The position numbers and the translations under genes were made by a program. Below the pieces are notes generated by a model, which saw only the letters and a list, made by a program, of their open reading frames with translations, was not told the DNA's origin and searched no databases. A DNA stretch of 64,000 bases from Xylanibacter ruminicola Ga6B6 (GTDB taxonomy: Bacteria > Bacteroidota > Bacteroidia > Bacteroidales > Bacteroidaceae), in the NCBI RefSeq assembly GCF_000687715.1, contig NZ_JHXD01000020.1, positions 1 through 64,000 on the forward strand, in the 5' to 3' direction. Shown one piece after another: positions 26,359 through 35,222 of this stretch (the stretch's first letter is position 1; each line of letters begins with the position of its first letter).

Positions 26359-29300
26359 ATGAAAAAAGAACTGAAAAAGGTGCTGGTTCTCGGATCAGGT
26401 GCTTTGAAAATCGGACAAGCAGGAGAGTTTGACTATTCAGGCTCTCAGGCCCTAAAGGCACTTCGCGAGGAAGGCATCAAGAGTGTACTCGTAAACCCTA
26501 ACATCGCAACCATCCAGACTAGTGAGGGGATCGCCGACAAGGTGTATTTCCAGCCGGTAAATACACACTTCGTAACTGAGATTATCAAGAAGGAGCGCCC
26601 CGATGGCATCCTCTTGGCATTTGGTGGACAGACCGCACTGAACTGCGGTACTGAGCTTTACTTGAACGGAACTCTGAAAGAGTATGGCGTTGAGGTACTT
26701 GGTACAAGTGTAGAAGCCATTATGAACACCGAAGACCGCGACCTGTTTGTCAAGAAACTGGGCGAGGTTGATCTGAAGGTTCCCGTCAGTCACGCTGTAG
26801 AGTCGATGGAAGATGCCCTGAAGGCAGCTCACGAGATTGGATTCCCCATCATGATCCGTTCGGCTTATGCGCTGGGAGGTCTGGGTTCAGGTATTTGTCC
26901 CGATGAGAAGAAATTCATCGAGTTGGCCGAGTCGGCCTTTACTTTCGCTCCACAGATTCTGGTTGAAGAGAGTCTGAAGGGCTGGAAGGAAATCGAGTTT
27001 GAGTGCATTCGCGATGCTAACGACCGTTGCTTTACCGTTGCCTCGATGGAGAATTTCGACCCTCTGGGCATCCATACTGGCGAATCCATCGTAGTTGCGC
27101 CTACTTGCTCGCTGCGCGAGGAGCAGGTAAAAATGCTGCAGGAAATTACCATTAAGTGCGTGAAGCACCTGGGCATTGTGGGTGAGTGCAATATTCAGTT
27201 CGCATTCAATGCTGAGACTAACGACTATCGTATTATCGAAATCAACGCGCGCTTGAGCCGTTCTTCGGCTTTGGCATCAAAGGCCACAGGTTATCCCCTC
27301 GCCTTCGTTGCTGCCAAGATTGCGCTTGGATATACACTTGATCAAATCGGCGAAATGGGCACTACATCAAGTGCTTACGTAGCACCAAGTCTCGAATATA
27401 TGATCTGTAAGATTCCTCGTTGGGACCTGACTAAGTTTGCAGGTGTGAGCCGTCAGATTGGTTCGTCGATGAAATCGGTTGGTGAGATTATGAGTATCGG
27501 TCGCAGCTTCGAGGAGATGATCCAGAAGGGCTTGCGTATGATTGGTCAGGGCATGCACGGTTTCGTGGGCAACGACCACACCAAGTTTGATAACCTCGAC
27601 GAGGAGTTGGCTAACCCAACCGATCTGCGTATCTTTGCTATCGCTCAGGCTCTCGAAGAGGGTTACACCATAGAGCGTATCGAGCAGCTCACCAAGATTG
27701 ATGTCTGGTTCCTGGAGCGCCTGAAGCATATTGTTGACCTGAAGCACGAGCTGCTGAAGTACAACCAGCTTGAGGAACTGCCCGATGAGCTGCTGTTGGA
27801 GGTAAAACGTTGCGGTTTCAGCGACTTCCAGATTGCCCGTTTCGTTCTCAAACCACAGGGTGGAAATATGGAGAAGGAGAATCTGGCTGTTCGCAAGTAT
27901 CGTAAGCAGCGTGGCATAGTTCCTTCGGTTAAGCGCATTCCAACGGTTGCTTCCGAGCATCCCGAGCTTACCAACTACCTCTACTTCACCTACACCCATG
28001 TTCCTGCATTTGGAAATCCTGAGGGTGAGAAATATGTAGCTGCACACGATATTAATTATTATAATAATGAGAAATCGGTGGTTGTACTCGGTTCGGGTGC
28101 ATACCGTATCGGTTCGTCGGTAGAGTTTGACTGGTGTTCGGTTAACGCCATCAACACCGCTCGCAAGCTGGGTTACAAATCTATCATGATTAACTACAAC
28201 CCAGAGACTGTTTCGACCGACTATGATATGTGCGACCGCTTGTATTTCGACGAACTTTCGTTGGAGCGCGTGCTCGATGTGATCGAGTTGGAGTCACCTC
28301 GTGGTGTCATCGTTTCAGTGGGTGGTCAGATACCTAATAACCTGGCTATGAAATTACATAGACAGGGAGTTCCCGTGCTTGGAACCTCACCAGTTGACAT
28401 CGACCGCGCTGAGAACCGCGACAAGTTCTCGGCTATGCTCGACAAGCTTGGAATCGACCAGCCAGCATGGCAAGCACTTACCAGTTTCGACGATGTGAAG
28501 GATTTTGTGGCCAAGGTGGGCTACCCCGTTCTGGTTCGTCCTTCGTACGTTCTTTCTGGTGCCGCTATGAACGTTTGTTACGACGAAGAGGAGCTGCATC
28601 GCTTCCTGAATATGGCTACCGAGGTATCAAAAGAGTTCCCTGTAGTAGTATCTAAGTTCATGACAGAGACCAAGGAGATTGAATTCGACGCTGTAGCCGA
28701 CAAGGGCGAGGTAATCGAGTACGCTATTTCTGAACATGTGGAGTATGCAGGTGTTCACTCGGGCGATGCCACGATGGTTTTCCCCGCTCAGAACATCTAT
28801 TTCTCTACCATCCGTCAGATAAAGAAAATTGCACACAAGATTGCAGCCGAATTGAACATCTCTGGACCGTTCAACATACAGTTCCTCGCCAAGAACCGAG
28901 AGGTTAAGGTTATCGAGTGTAACCTGCGTGCCAGCCGTTCATTCCCATTTGTGTCAAAGATTTTAAAGCGTAATTTCATCGAAACTGCTACCAAAATCAT
29001 GCTCGACGCTCCTTATCAGAAGCCTGACAAGAGTGAGTTCGACATCGACCGCATTGGTGTGAAGGCCAGTCAGTTCTCGTTCGCCCGTTTGCAGAATGCC
29101 GACCCAGTTCTGGGTGTCGACATGAGCTCAACAGGTGAGGTTGGTTGCTTGGGCGACGACCTGAACGAGGCACTGCTCAACTCGCTCATCGCAACCGGTT
29201 ACTCTATTCCTAAGGATGCCGTTCTGATTTCGTCGGGTGGCGCCAAGGGTAAGGTAAGCTTGCTGGAGCCCGCACAGCAGTTGGCCAAGAAGGGTTACAC

Positions 29301-29619
29301 CATCTACGCCACCGCAGGAACCGCTAAGTTCTTCAACGATAACGGTGTAAAGGCAACAGCTGTAGCTTGGCCCGATGAAACCGGCGAAAATAATGTGATG
29401 GATCTCATCAGTCAGCACAAGGTTGGTTTGGTTATCAATGTCCCAAAGAATCACACCAGTCGCGAGCTTACCAATGGTTACAAGATCCGTCGTGGTGCCA
29501 TCGATCATAACATTCCTTTGATGACTAACGTGCGTTTGGCCAAGGCATTTATCGAGGCCTTCACCGCTATGAGCATCGATGATGTGAAGATCAAGAGTTG
29601 GCAGGAGTATAATAATTGA
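26359..29619 (+). CDS. carB: carbamoyl phosphate synthase large subunit
   Basis: 1086 residues from the ATG at 26359 (MKKELKKVLVLGSGALKIGQAGEFDYSG). A longer frame from 26248 would run through the promoter and is rejected. Two homologous ATP-grasp synthetase halves (about 1-550 and 560-940; second half starts VVLGSGAYRIGSSVEFDW) and a C-terminal MGS-like allosteric domain (about 945-1086). It makes carbamoyl phosphate for pyrimidines and arginine from glutamine-derived ammonia, bicarbonate and two ATP. The glutaminase subunit carA is not next to it and not in this window, so it must lie elsewhere. Confidence 0.97.
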   Translation: MKKELKKVLVLGSGALKIGQAGEFDYSGSQALKALREEGIKSVLVNPNIATIQTSEGIADKVYFQPVNTHFVTEIIKKERPDGILLAFGGQTALNCGTELYLNGTLKEYGVEVLGTSVEAIMNTEDRDLFVKKLGEVDLKVPVSHAVESMEDALKAAHEIGFPIMIRSAYALGGLGSGICPDEKKFIELAESAFTFAPQILVEESLKGWKEIEFECIRDANDRCFTVASMENFDPLGIHTGESIVVAPTCSLREEQVKMLQEITIKCVKHLGIVGECNIQFAFNAETNDYRIIEINARLSRSSALASKATGYPLAFVAAKIALGYTLDQIGEMGTTSSAYVAPSLEYMICKIPRWDLTKFAGVSRQIGSSMKSVGEIMSIGRSFEEMIQKGLRMIGQGMHGFVGNDHTKFDNLDEELANPTDLRIFAIAQALEEGYTIERIEQLTKIDVWFLERLKHIVDLKHELLKYNQLEELPDELLLEVKRCGFSDFQIARFVLKPQGGNMEKENLAVRKYRKQRGIVPSVKRIPTVASEHPELTNYLYFTYTHVPAFGNPEGEKYVAAHDINYYNNEKSVVVLGSGAYRIGSSVEFDWCSVNAINTARKLGYKSIMINYNPETVSTDYDMCDRLYFDELSLERVLDVIELESPRGVIVSVGGQIPNNLAMKLHRQGVPVLGTSPVDIDRAENRDKFSAMLDKLGIDQPAWQALTSFDDVKDFVAKVGYPVLVRPSYVLSGAAMNVCYDEEELHRFLNMATEVSKEFPVVVSKFMTETKEIEFDAVADKGEVIEYAISEHVEYAGVHSGDATMVFPAQNIYFSTIRQIKKIAHKIAAELNISGPFNIQFLAKNREVKVIECNLRASRSFPFVSKILKRNFIETATKIMLDAPYQKPDKSEFDIDRIGVKASQFSFARLQNADPVLGVDMSSTGEVGCLGDDLNEALLNSLIATGYSIPKDAVLISSGGAKGKVSLLEPAQQLAKKGYTIYATAGTAKFFNDNGVKATAVAWPDETGENNVMDLISQHKVGLVINVPKNHTSRELTNGYKIRRGAIDHNIPLMTNVRLAKAFIEAFTAMSIDDVKIKSWQEYNN

Positions 29620-29636
29620 TAATTGATAATTGACAA

Positions 29637-30221
29637 TTGATAGACGAATTCAAGACTATAAAGACCGAAGGCGAGGGCTACTATACTGAAAAGCGTAGCA
29701 AGTTCCTCGCCTTCGCTCATCATGTAGAAACCCTTGATGAAATCAAGGAATTATTAGCCGGTTATCGTAAGAAGTACTACGATGCCCGCCATGTTTGTTA
29801 TGCTTATATGTTAGGTGCCGAACGTTTGGAGTTCCGCGCTAACGACGATGGCGAACCATCGAGCACAGCCGGCAAACCCATTCTGGGACAGATTAACAGC
29901 AACGAGTTAACGGATATTCTGATTGTAGTGGTGCGTTATTATGGTGGTGTGAACTTAGGCACATCAGGTTTGATTGTGGCCTATCGCGAAGCAGCCGCCG
30001 ATGCCCTCGTCCACTCCGAGTTTGAAACCCGACAGGTTGAAGAGATTGTGACCTACACTTTCGCCTATCCGCTGATGAACGATGTGATGCGAATTGTAAA
30101 GGAGATGCAGCCACGTATTGTTTCGCAAACCTATGATAATACCTGCGAAATCAAGCTTAGCATTCGTAAATCGGAAGCCGAACAACTACGCAACCGACTC
30201 TCGAAGCTGTCATTCGAATAA
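29637..30221 (+). CDS. YigZ/IMPACT-family protein
   Basis: 194 residues. N-terminal UPF0029/IMPACT domain (KRSKFLAFAHHVETLDEI; DDGEPSSTAGKPIL, ending in VVRYYGGVNLGTSGL, the family signature) and a C-terminal DUF1949-type ferredoxin-like domain (about 135-194). The role is unclear; relatives bind nucleic acid or influence translation. No ATG is available upstream of the conserved domain: the frame opens with a TTG at 29637 right after an in-frame TGA, inside the repeat TTGATAATTGATAATTGACA. So TTG is the likely start. It follows carB by 17 bases. Confidence 0.87.
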   Translation: MIDEFKTIKTEGEGYYTEKRSKFLAFAHHVETLDEIKELLAGYRKKYYDARHVCYAYMLGAERLEFRANDDGEPSSTAGKPILGQINSNELTDILIVVVRYYGGVNLGTSGLIVAYREAAADALVHSEFETRQVEEIVTYTFAYPLMNDVMRIVKEMQPRIVSQTYDNTCEIKLSIRKSEAEQLRNRLSKLSFE

Positions 30222-30245
30222 AAATCGCATTTTCCGCAAAAAATG

Positions 30246-30277
30246 TTTGGTGGTTTCCTAAAAAAGCATTACCTTTG
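30246..30277 (+). promoter_or_regulatory. tRNA-Ser promoter
   Basis: TTTG (30246-30249), 20 bases, TACCTTTG (30270-30277). Transcription should start near 30285, about 80 bases before the tRNA. Confidence 0.82.
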
Positions 30278-30285
30278 CACTCGCA

Positions 30286-30351
30286 AACGAAATAAGAGTT
30301 AAACAAGTTTGACTCTCCTTTCGTTCAGCAAAACGAGCAAGCTCGGTTTGC
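30286..30351 (+). other. two tandem hairpins in the tRNA-Ser leader
   Basis: Hairpin 1: AACGAAA (30286-30292) with TTTCGTT (30319-30325), then AGAGTTAAAC (30295-30304) with GTTTGACTCT (30307-30316). Hairpin 2: GCAAAACGAGC (30328-30338) with GCTCGGTTTGC (30341-30351), one A-G mismatch. Both have two-base apical gaps, so real loops would be slightly larger. Hairpin 1 begins at the predicted transcription start. Possible roles are an RNase landing structure for tRNA processing, a small leader RNA, or a mobile palindromic insert. Confidence 0.65.
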
Positions 30352-30363
30352 CTTCGCTTAATC

Positions 30364-30451
30364 GGAGAGTTGGCAGAGTGATCGATCGCGCTGGACTCGA
30401 AATCCGGTATACCCCTTTCGGGTATCGGGGGTTTGAATCCCTCACTCTCCG
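30364..30451 (+). tRNA. tRNA-Ser (anticodon CGA)
   Basis: Acceptor GGAGAGT (30364-30370) pairs with ACTCTCC (30444-30450), discriminator G. Anticodon stem CTGGA/TCCGG closes the loop CTCGAAA, anticodon CGA (reads UCG). The long variable arm (TACCCC...GGGTA region) is the class II feature of serine tRNAs. T arm GGGGG TTTGAAT CCCTC is present. CCA is not encoded. Confidence 0.97.
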
Positions 30452-30462
30452 CAAAGAAAAGA

Positions 30463-30497
30463 ATAAGGCTTCGGAAATTCCGGAGCCTTATTTCTTT
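30463..30497. terminator. terminator shared by tRNA-Ser and the TSCPD gene
   Basis: AATAAGGCTTCGG and CCGGAGCCTTATT form a long hairpin with T-rich sequence on both sides, ending the tRNA unit on plus and the TSCPD-DUF1015-HIT unit on minus. Confidence 0.82.
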
Positions 30498-30498
30498 A

Positions 30499-30771
30499 TT
30501 ATCCCTCTAATGGAGCATCCTTGAGTTTCTCAAGTGCCCGGCATAACTGATCGGGGCACGATGTACCTTTGGCACCACAACGAATGCCGTTAATCTTGGG
30601 TATCACATCGTCGATCTTCTGGCCGCGCACCAACTGGCTTATTCCCTGAAGGTTGCCGTTGCAACCTCCAAGGAAGAATACCTGCTGTATCACGTTGTTC
30701 TCATCGGCAGTCACGTCGATCAGTTTCGAACATGTGCCCTGAGTTTCGTACTGTATATGCTTAGTCTTCAT
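30499..30771 (-). CDS. TSCPD-domain protein (TIGR03905 family)
   Basis: 90 residues. The C-terminal GTSCPDQLCRAL contains the TSCPD signature that names the domain, and GGCNGNLQGIS is the second conserved block; the four Cys suggest metal binding. The domain occurs as small stand-alone proteins and at the C-terminus of vitamin B12-dependent ribonucleotide reductases. Function of the small form is unknown. It ends the minus-strand HIT-DUF1015-TSCPD unit, four bases after DUF1015. Confidence 0.9.
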   Translation of the reverse strand: MKTKHIQYETQGTCSKLIDVTADENNVIQQVFFLGGCNGNLQGISQLVRGQKIDDVIPKINGIRCGAKGTSCPDQLCRALEKLKDAPLEG

Positions 30772-30775
30772 CGGC

Positions 30776-32023
30776 TTAGCTCAGCTTGTGAATAACCAGT
30801 CCTGAACGCAGTTTAGGCTCGAACCAGGTAGCCTTTGGTGGCATAATCTTACCGCTATCGGCAATATCCATAATCTGCTGCATCGATACGGGATAGAGAG
30901 CCAGTGCAGCGCGCATCTCACCTGAGTCAACACGACGCTTCAGCTCCTTCAGTCCGCGCAATCCGCCAACAAAGTCGATGCGCTGCGAAGAACGCAGGTC
31001 GCCGATATTCAGAATCTCGTCCAGAATCAGACGGCTCGAGATATCTACATCCAGCACGCCGATAGGATCGGTATTATCGTAAGTACCCTCCTTAGCCTTC
31101 AGACTGAACCAGTGCTCATCCAGATAGAGCGAGAACTCGTGCAGCTGCTGTGGCTTGTAAATCTCGGTACCCTTATCCTCTACCTCGAAGTTTACCTGCA
31201 GGGCAGCCAGGAACTCTTCGCTCGACATGCCGTTCAGGTCCTTCACTACGCGGTTGTAGTCGAGAATAGTGAGCTGTGATGCCTGGAAGCAAACTGCCAT
31301 AAAGTAGTTATACTCCTCGGTACCATTGTGGTCGGGGTTCTGCTTCTGCTTCTCGGCACCAACCAGAGCGGCAGCAGCCGAACGGTGGTGACCATCGGCG
31401 ATATACAGCGATGGCATCTGGGCAAACTGCTCAGTAATGGTCTGCATATCCTTAGCGTCGCTGATTACCCAGAACTGATGACGGAAACCGTCGATAGGAG
31501 CTACGAAATCGTACTCGGGTTCGGTAGCGGCATAACGCATAATCAGCTCGTTCAGCACAGCGTTGTCAGGATAAGCAAAGAATACGGGCTCGATGTTGGC
31601 ATTGTTCACACGGACATGCTTCATGCGGTCCTCTTCCTTATCGCGGCGTGTCAGCTCGTGCTTCTTGATGTTGCCCTTCATGTAGTCGTCAACATAAGCG
31701 CCTACTACCAGTCCGTACTGCGTCTTACCGTTCATGGTCTGCGCATAGATGTAATAGTGGTCGTCGGCATCCTGTACCAACCAACCCTTGTCCTGGAACT
31801 TCTGGAAGTTCTCGGCAGCCTTCTCGTACACACGTGGGTCGTACTCTGAGGTGCCAACTGGGAAATCAATCTCTGGTTTGATAATGTGATAGAGGCTCTT
31901 CTCGTTGTCGCCAGCCTCTGCCCTCGCCTCTTCACTGTCGAGCACGTCGTAAGGACGGCTCTCAACTTGCTCTACAAGTTCTTTTGGTGGGCGAATACCC
32001 TTGAATGGTTTGATAATAGCCAT
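30776..32023 (-). CDS. DUF1015-family protein
   Basis: 415 residues, normal for DUF1015. Conserved opening IKPFKGIRPPKEL with RPYDVLDSEEA, and YIADGHHRSAAA in the middle, a possible catalytic or metal-binding motif. Members are frequently next to serC-serA in Bacteroidales, as here, suggesting a link to serine metabolism; recent work in other phyla relates the family to serine kinases (SerK/Sbnl-like, ParB/Srx fold), which would fit, though I infer this from fold family and context. Four bases separate it from both neighbours. Confidence 0.88.
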   Translation of the reverse strand: MAIIKPFKGIRPPKELVEQVESRPYDVLDSEEARAEAGDNEKSLYHIIKPEIDFPVGTSEYDPRVYEKAAENFQKFQDKGWLVQDADDHYYIYAQTMNGKTQYGLVVGAYVDDYMKGNIKKHELTRRDKEEDRMKHVRVNNANIEPVFFAYPDNAVLNELIMRYAATEPEYDFVAPIDGFRHQFWVISDAKDMQTITEQFAQMPSLYIADGHHRSAAAALVGAEKQKQNPDHNGTEEYNYFMAVCFQASQLTILDYNRVVKDLNGMSSEEFLAALQVNFEVEDKGTEIYKPQQLHEFSLYLDEHWFSLKAKEGTYDNTDPIGVLDVDISSRLILDEILNIGDLRSSQRIDFVGGLRGLKELKRRVDSGEMRAALALYPVSMQQIMDIADSGKIMPPKATWFEPKLRSGLVIHKLS

Positions 32024-32027
32024 GTTA

Positions 32028-32453
32028 TTATAAGTATTGTTTAATTTTCTTTATCATTTCGTTGTATTCGGCGTCGGTAAGATATACCTTGCCTGGGTTC
32101 ATCTGGAACACGCCGCCGTAATCGGGGCCATCCACATATTTGGGAGCCAGATGGAAGTGCAGATGCGACAGCTTGTCGCTATAGGCACCATAGTTGATTT
32201 TTTCGGGATTGAATGCTTTCTGCATGGCACGAGTCACCTTAGCCACATCGGCCATAAAGGCGTTGCGATCTTCGTCGCTCAACTCGTTCAGGTCGTTAAC
32301 GTGGTCCTTATAGGCCACCAGACAACGACCGCGATAGGTCTGCTCCTTAAAAAGAAAAGCTCGCGACACCGACAGTTGAGCAAACTCAATCATCAGGTCG
32401 TGAAGCGTCTGATTATTCGTGCAGTACAAGCACTGCTTGGGATCACTTTGCAT
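32028..32453 (-). CDS. HIT-family hydrolase
   Basis: 141 residues from MQSDPKQCLYC at 32453; an upstream start at 32489 would overlap the terminator hairpin and is less likely. The catalytic histidine triad is HLHFHLAPKY (H-x-H-x-H-x-x). N-terminal CLYC and the following segment match the HIT zinc/fold region. HIT proteins hydrolyse nucleotide conjugates such as AMP-amines. It is the first gene of a unit with DUF1015 and TSCPD, downstream of the serC-serA pair but separated from it by a strong hairpin. Confidence 0.9.
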   Translation of the reverse strand: MQSDPKQCLYCTNNQTLHDLMIEFAQLSVSRAFLFKEQTYRGRCLVAYKDHVNDLNELSDEDRNAFMADVAKVTRAMQKAFNPEKINYGAYSDKLSHLHFHLAPKYVDGPDYGGVFQMNPGKVYLTDAEYNEMIKKIKQYL

Positions 32454-32481
32454 AATTAAAATAGGTTTTAGGAGAATACAA

Positions 32482-32520
32482 AAGTGCACAAGTAGGGCTT
32501 AAACCCTCCTGTGCACCTTA
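32482..32520 (-). terminator. terminator of serC-serA
   Basis: GTGCAC at both ends (in 32484-32515), with inner AGGG/CCCT pairing, then CTTTTG on the minus strand. It lies just below the serA stop at 32533. Confidence 0.75.
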
Positions 32521-32532
32521 TATATCAGTAAA

Positions 32533-33450
32533 TTACTTATTTACCTGGAACTTGGTGTCGCCATCCTTGAAGAATGCGTTGATCTGCTTGGCAGCAGCGA
32601 TACCAGCATTGATGTTGGCTTCGGCTGTCTGAGCACCCATCTTCTTAGGAGTTGAGAAGTAACGACCCTCGAACTTGGCGAACTCATCGTTGGCATCGGG
32701 CATGATGTCGGTCACGAACTTCAGGTCCTCACGCTCAGCCATCAGCTTAATCAGCTCGGGCTCGTTGATAACCTCCTTACGGGCTGTGTTAACCAGCACG
32801 CCACCCTTCTTCATCTTGCCAACCAAAGCAGCGTTGATGCTCTGCTTGGTCTCAGGAGTAGCAGGGATATGGAGTGATACAACATCACAAGTCTCGAACA
32901 ACTTCTCCTGGCAGCAAACAGCATGCACGCCAGCTGCCTCGATCACCTCTGCAGGGCAGAAAGCATCGTAAGCATATACGTCCATACCGAAGCCCTTGGC
33001 GATGCGAGCCACATTGCGACCTACATTACCGAAAGCCAGGATACCCAGCTTCTTGCCCAGCAGCTCCGAACCACTCTTGCCGTTGTAGAAACCACGAACG
33101 GCCATCACGAGCAGACCGAATACCAACTCGGCTACAGCGTTAGAGTTCTGACCTGGTGTGTTCTCGGCTACTACGTTGTGAGCAGTAGCAGCAGCCAGAT
33201 CGATGTTGTCGTAACCAGCACCGGCACGAACCACAATCTTCAACTGCTTAGCAGCGTCCAATACCTCAGCATCAACCTTATCACTACGGATAATGAGTGC
33301 GTCGGCATCAGCAACGGCTGCCAGGAACTGAGCCTTTTCTGTATATTTCTCGAGCAGTACCAGCTCATTGCCGGCTGCCTCAATCTCTGCCTTAATACCA
33401 TTAACAGCAGCTGCTGCAAATGGCTTCTCTGTTGCAACAAGAACCTTCAT
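32533..33450 (-). CDS. serA: D-3-phosphoglycerate dehydrogenase
   Basis: 305 residues from the ATG at 33450 (MKVLVATEKPFA); an in-frame TTG nine bases upstream is unlikely to be used. D-isomer 2-hydroxyacid dehydrogenase fold: NAD-binding GKKLGILAFGNVGRNVARIA, substrate-site RAGAGYDNIDL, Arg in NTARKEVINE, and a late acid-base region. It lacks the C-terminal ACT domain of longer SerA, as is common in Bacteroidetes, so serine feedback by ACT is not expected. It follows serC by 35 bases in a spacer of AATT-type repeats. Confidence 0.95.
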   Translation of the reverse strand: MKVLVATEKPFAAAAVNGIKAEIEAAGNELVLLEKYTEKAQFLAAVADADALIIRSDKVDAEVLDAAKQLKIVVRAGAGYDNIDLAAATAHNVVAENTPGQNSNAVAELVFGLLVMAVRGFYNGKSGSELLGKKLGILAFGNVGRNVARIAKGFGMDVYAYDAFCPAEVIEAAGVHAVCCQEKLFETCDVVSLHIPATPETKQSINAALVGKMKKGGVLVNTARKEVINEPELIKLMAEREDLKFVTDIMPDANDEFAKFEGRYFSTPKKMGAQTAEANINAGIAAAKQINAFFKDGDTKFQVNK

Positions 33451-33485
33451 AATTTTCAATTTTCAATTGTCAATTATCTATTAGA

Positions 33486-34553
33486 TTAATGATTTGCTTC
33501 GAATTCCTTCATGCAAGCTACCAGAGCGTTGCAACCCTCGATGGTCTGGGCGTTATAGCAAGATGCACGGAAACCACCAACTGAGCGGTGACCCTTAACA
33601 CCAACCATACCCTTTGAAGTAGCGAAGTCGAGGAAGTCCTTCTCCAGCTCCTTGTACTCGTCGGCCATTACGAAGCAGATGTTCATCAGCGAACGATCCT
33701 CGGCCTTAGCAGTACCAACGAACATCTTGTTGCGGTCGATCTCGCCGTAAACAATCTCTGCACGCTGCTGAGCCAGCTTGTCCATAGCCTCTACACCACC
33801 CTGGGCCTTGATCCAGCGCAGATTCTCGAGAGCGCTGTAGATAGGAACTACAGGAGGAGTATTGAACATAGAACCCTTATCTACGTGTGTACGGTAGTCG
33901 AGCATGGTTGGGATCTCACGTGGAGCCTTACCCAGCGCGTCGTCCTTAACAATCACGATAGTAACACCGGCCATAGCCAGGTTCTTCTGAGCACCAGCGT
34001 AGATGGCATCATACTTAGCAACGTCGACAGGACGGCTGAAGATATCTGATGACATATCGGCAATCAGACGAACGGGAACGTCGAGGTCCTTGCGGATCTC
34101 AGTACCATAGATAGTATTATTTGTTGTGATGTGCAGATAGTCGGCATCAGCGGGAACAGTCCAATCCTTAGGGATGAAGGTATAGTTGGCATCAGCTGAA
34201 GAAGCCACCTCTACTACCTCACCGAAAAGCTTTGCTTCCTTCATAGCCTTCTTAGCCCAAACACCGGTGTTCAGGTAAGCAGCCTTCTTAATCAGGAAGT
34301 TATAAGGAATCATACAGAACTCCAGACTGGCACCACCACCAAGGAAAATCACGGAGTAACCCTCGGGAACGTTAAGGAGTTCCTTTACGAGAGCTACAGC
34401 CTCGTCAACTACAGGCTGAAAGTCCTTTGCACGATGGCTGATCTCCATCAGAGAGAGACCTGAGCCGTTGAAATCAAGACACTGCTGTGCGGTCTTCTCA
34501 ATCACCTCGCGAGGAAGCATCGAGGGACCGGCGTTAAAGTTGTACTTCTTCAT
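33486..34553 (-). CDS. serC: phosphoserine aminotransferase
   Basis: 355 residues. Starts [17 protein letters not shown], the family signature, with PLP lysine in [17 protein letters not shown] and [10 protein letters not shown] before it. It converts 3-phosphohydroxypyruvate to phosphoserine with glutamate. First gene of serC-serA; the phosphatase serB is not in the window. Two possible promoters lie upstream (34606-34637 and around 34753). Confidence 0.97.
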   Translation of the reverse strand: MKKYNFNAGPSMLPREVIEKTAQQCLDFNGSGLSLMEISHRAKDFQPVVDEAVALVKELLNVPEGYSVIFLGGGASLEFCMIPYNFLIKKAAYLNTGVWAKKAMKEAKLFGEVVEVASSADANYTFIPKDWTVPADADYLHITTNNTIYGTEIRKDLDVPVRLIADMSSDIFSRPVDVAKYDAIYAGAQKNLAMAGVTIVIVKDDALGKAPREIPTMLDYRTHVDKGSMFNTPPVVPIYSALENLRWIKAQGGVEAMDKLAQQRAEIVYGEIDRNKMFVGTAKAEDRSLMNICFVMADEYKELEKDFLDFATSKGMVGVKGHRSVGGFRASCYNAQTIEGCNALVACMKEFEANH

Positions 34554-34605
34554 TTGATTGTTTATTTATTAAATGGTTTATATTCTATGTCTTTGAAAAA
34601 CGCTG

Positions 34606-34760
34606 CGAAATTACACTTTTTATTTCATTCCACCAAATATTTAAGCAGAAATTCACAATATTTCCTCTTTTTCTTTCATTTTGTCAACTCAATATGGCAT
34701 TTTTCTACCGCTTTTGATAGCTTGCTACACCTTATTATATATATTGACCTTGCAAAGGTA
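34606..34760 (-). promoter_or_regulatory. two possible serC promoters
   Basis: Proximal: TTTG (34634-34637), 20 bases, TAATTTCG (34606-34613), one mismatch in the -7 box. Distal: TACCTTTG (34753-34760), which would give a leader of about 200 bases. The AT-rich region 34554-34850 contains no gene. Confidence 0.6.
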
Positions 34761-34810
34761 ATGATTATTTTTGTATTCAATGCGGGTTAGGTAGATTTTT
34801 TTTGAAATCA

Positions 34811-34842
34811 TTTGGATTTTTGCACGCTTATTTGTACCTTTG
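34811..34842 (+). promoter_or_regulatory. promoter of the HPPK operon
   Basis: TTTG (34811-34814), 20 bases, TACCTTTG (34835-34842). The ATG of the first gene is at 34851, so the transcript would have almost no leader. Confidence 0.85.
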
Positions 34843-34850
34843 CAATCGTT

Positions 34851-35222
34851 ATGATACAAAAGGAACATCATATTATCATCAGTCTGGCTTCGAATATCAA
34901 TCACGAGGCCAGCTTAGAGGCTGCCCGCACCCAGCTCACCCAGCTGCTCACCGAGGTGCATTTCACCTCCGCCATCTATACCGAACCGGTAGGTACGCTC
35001 CGCCGGGAGCCTTATCTTAATCAGCTTTGCAAAGGCACTACAGCCTTGGGCTTTAACCTGCTGAACGAGGTACTGAAGGAGACCGAGAAACGATTGGGGC
35101 GCACGCATAACGAGGACGGTATTGTAACCATCGACCTTGATTTGCTGGAGTACGATGGCGAGCGATATCACCATCGCGACTGGGAAAGAAACTACGTAAA
35201 GGATTTAATTAACGAATTATGA
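34851..35222 (+). CDS. short HPPK-like protein (folate pathway pyrophosphokinase)
   Basis: 123 residues from the ATG at 34851 (MIQKEHHIIISLASN). It matches 6-hydroxymethyl-7,8-dihydropterin pyrophosphokinase in the first three-quarters: an opening beta-strand, SAIYTEPVGTL, the LLKETEKRLGR region, and VTIDLDLLEYDG, which carries the two Mg-binding aspartates (IDLDLL). Ordinary HPPK is about 150-165 residues and ends in an HPR...R segment; here the end is HHRDWERNYVKDLINEL, shorter. Likely still active but a divergent form. Its predicted transcript is nearly leaderless. The stop overlaps the M64 peptidase start (ATGA). Confidence 0.8.
   Translation: MIQKEHHIIISLASNINHEASLEAARTQLTQLLTEVHFTSAIYTEPVGTLRREPYLNQLCKGTTALGFNLLNEVLKETEKRLGRTHNEDGIVTIDLDLLEYDGERYHHRDWERNYVKDLINEL

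Noticed and set aside
30309..30524. 71-codon frame over the tRNA-Ser
   Set aside because: It runs through the leader hairpins, the tRNA and the terminator; not a gene.
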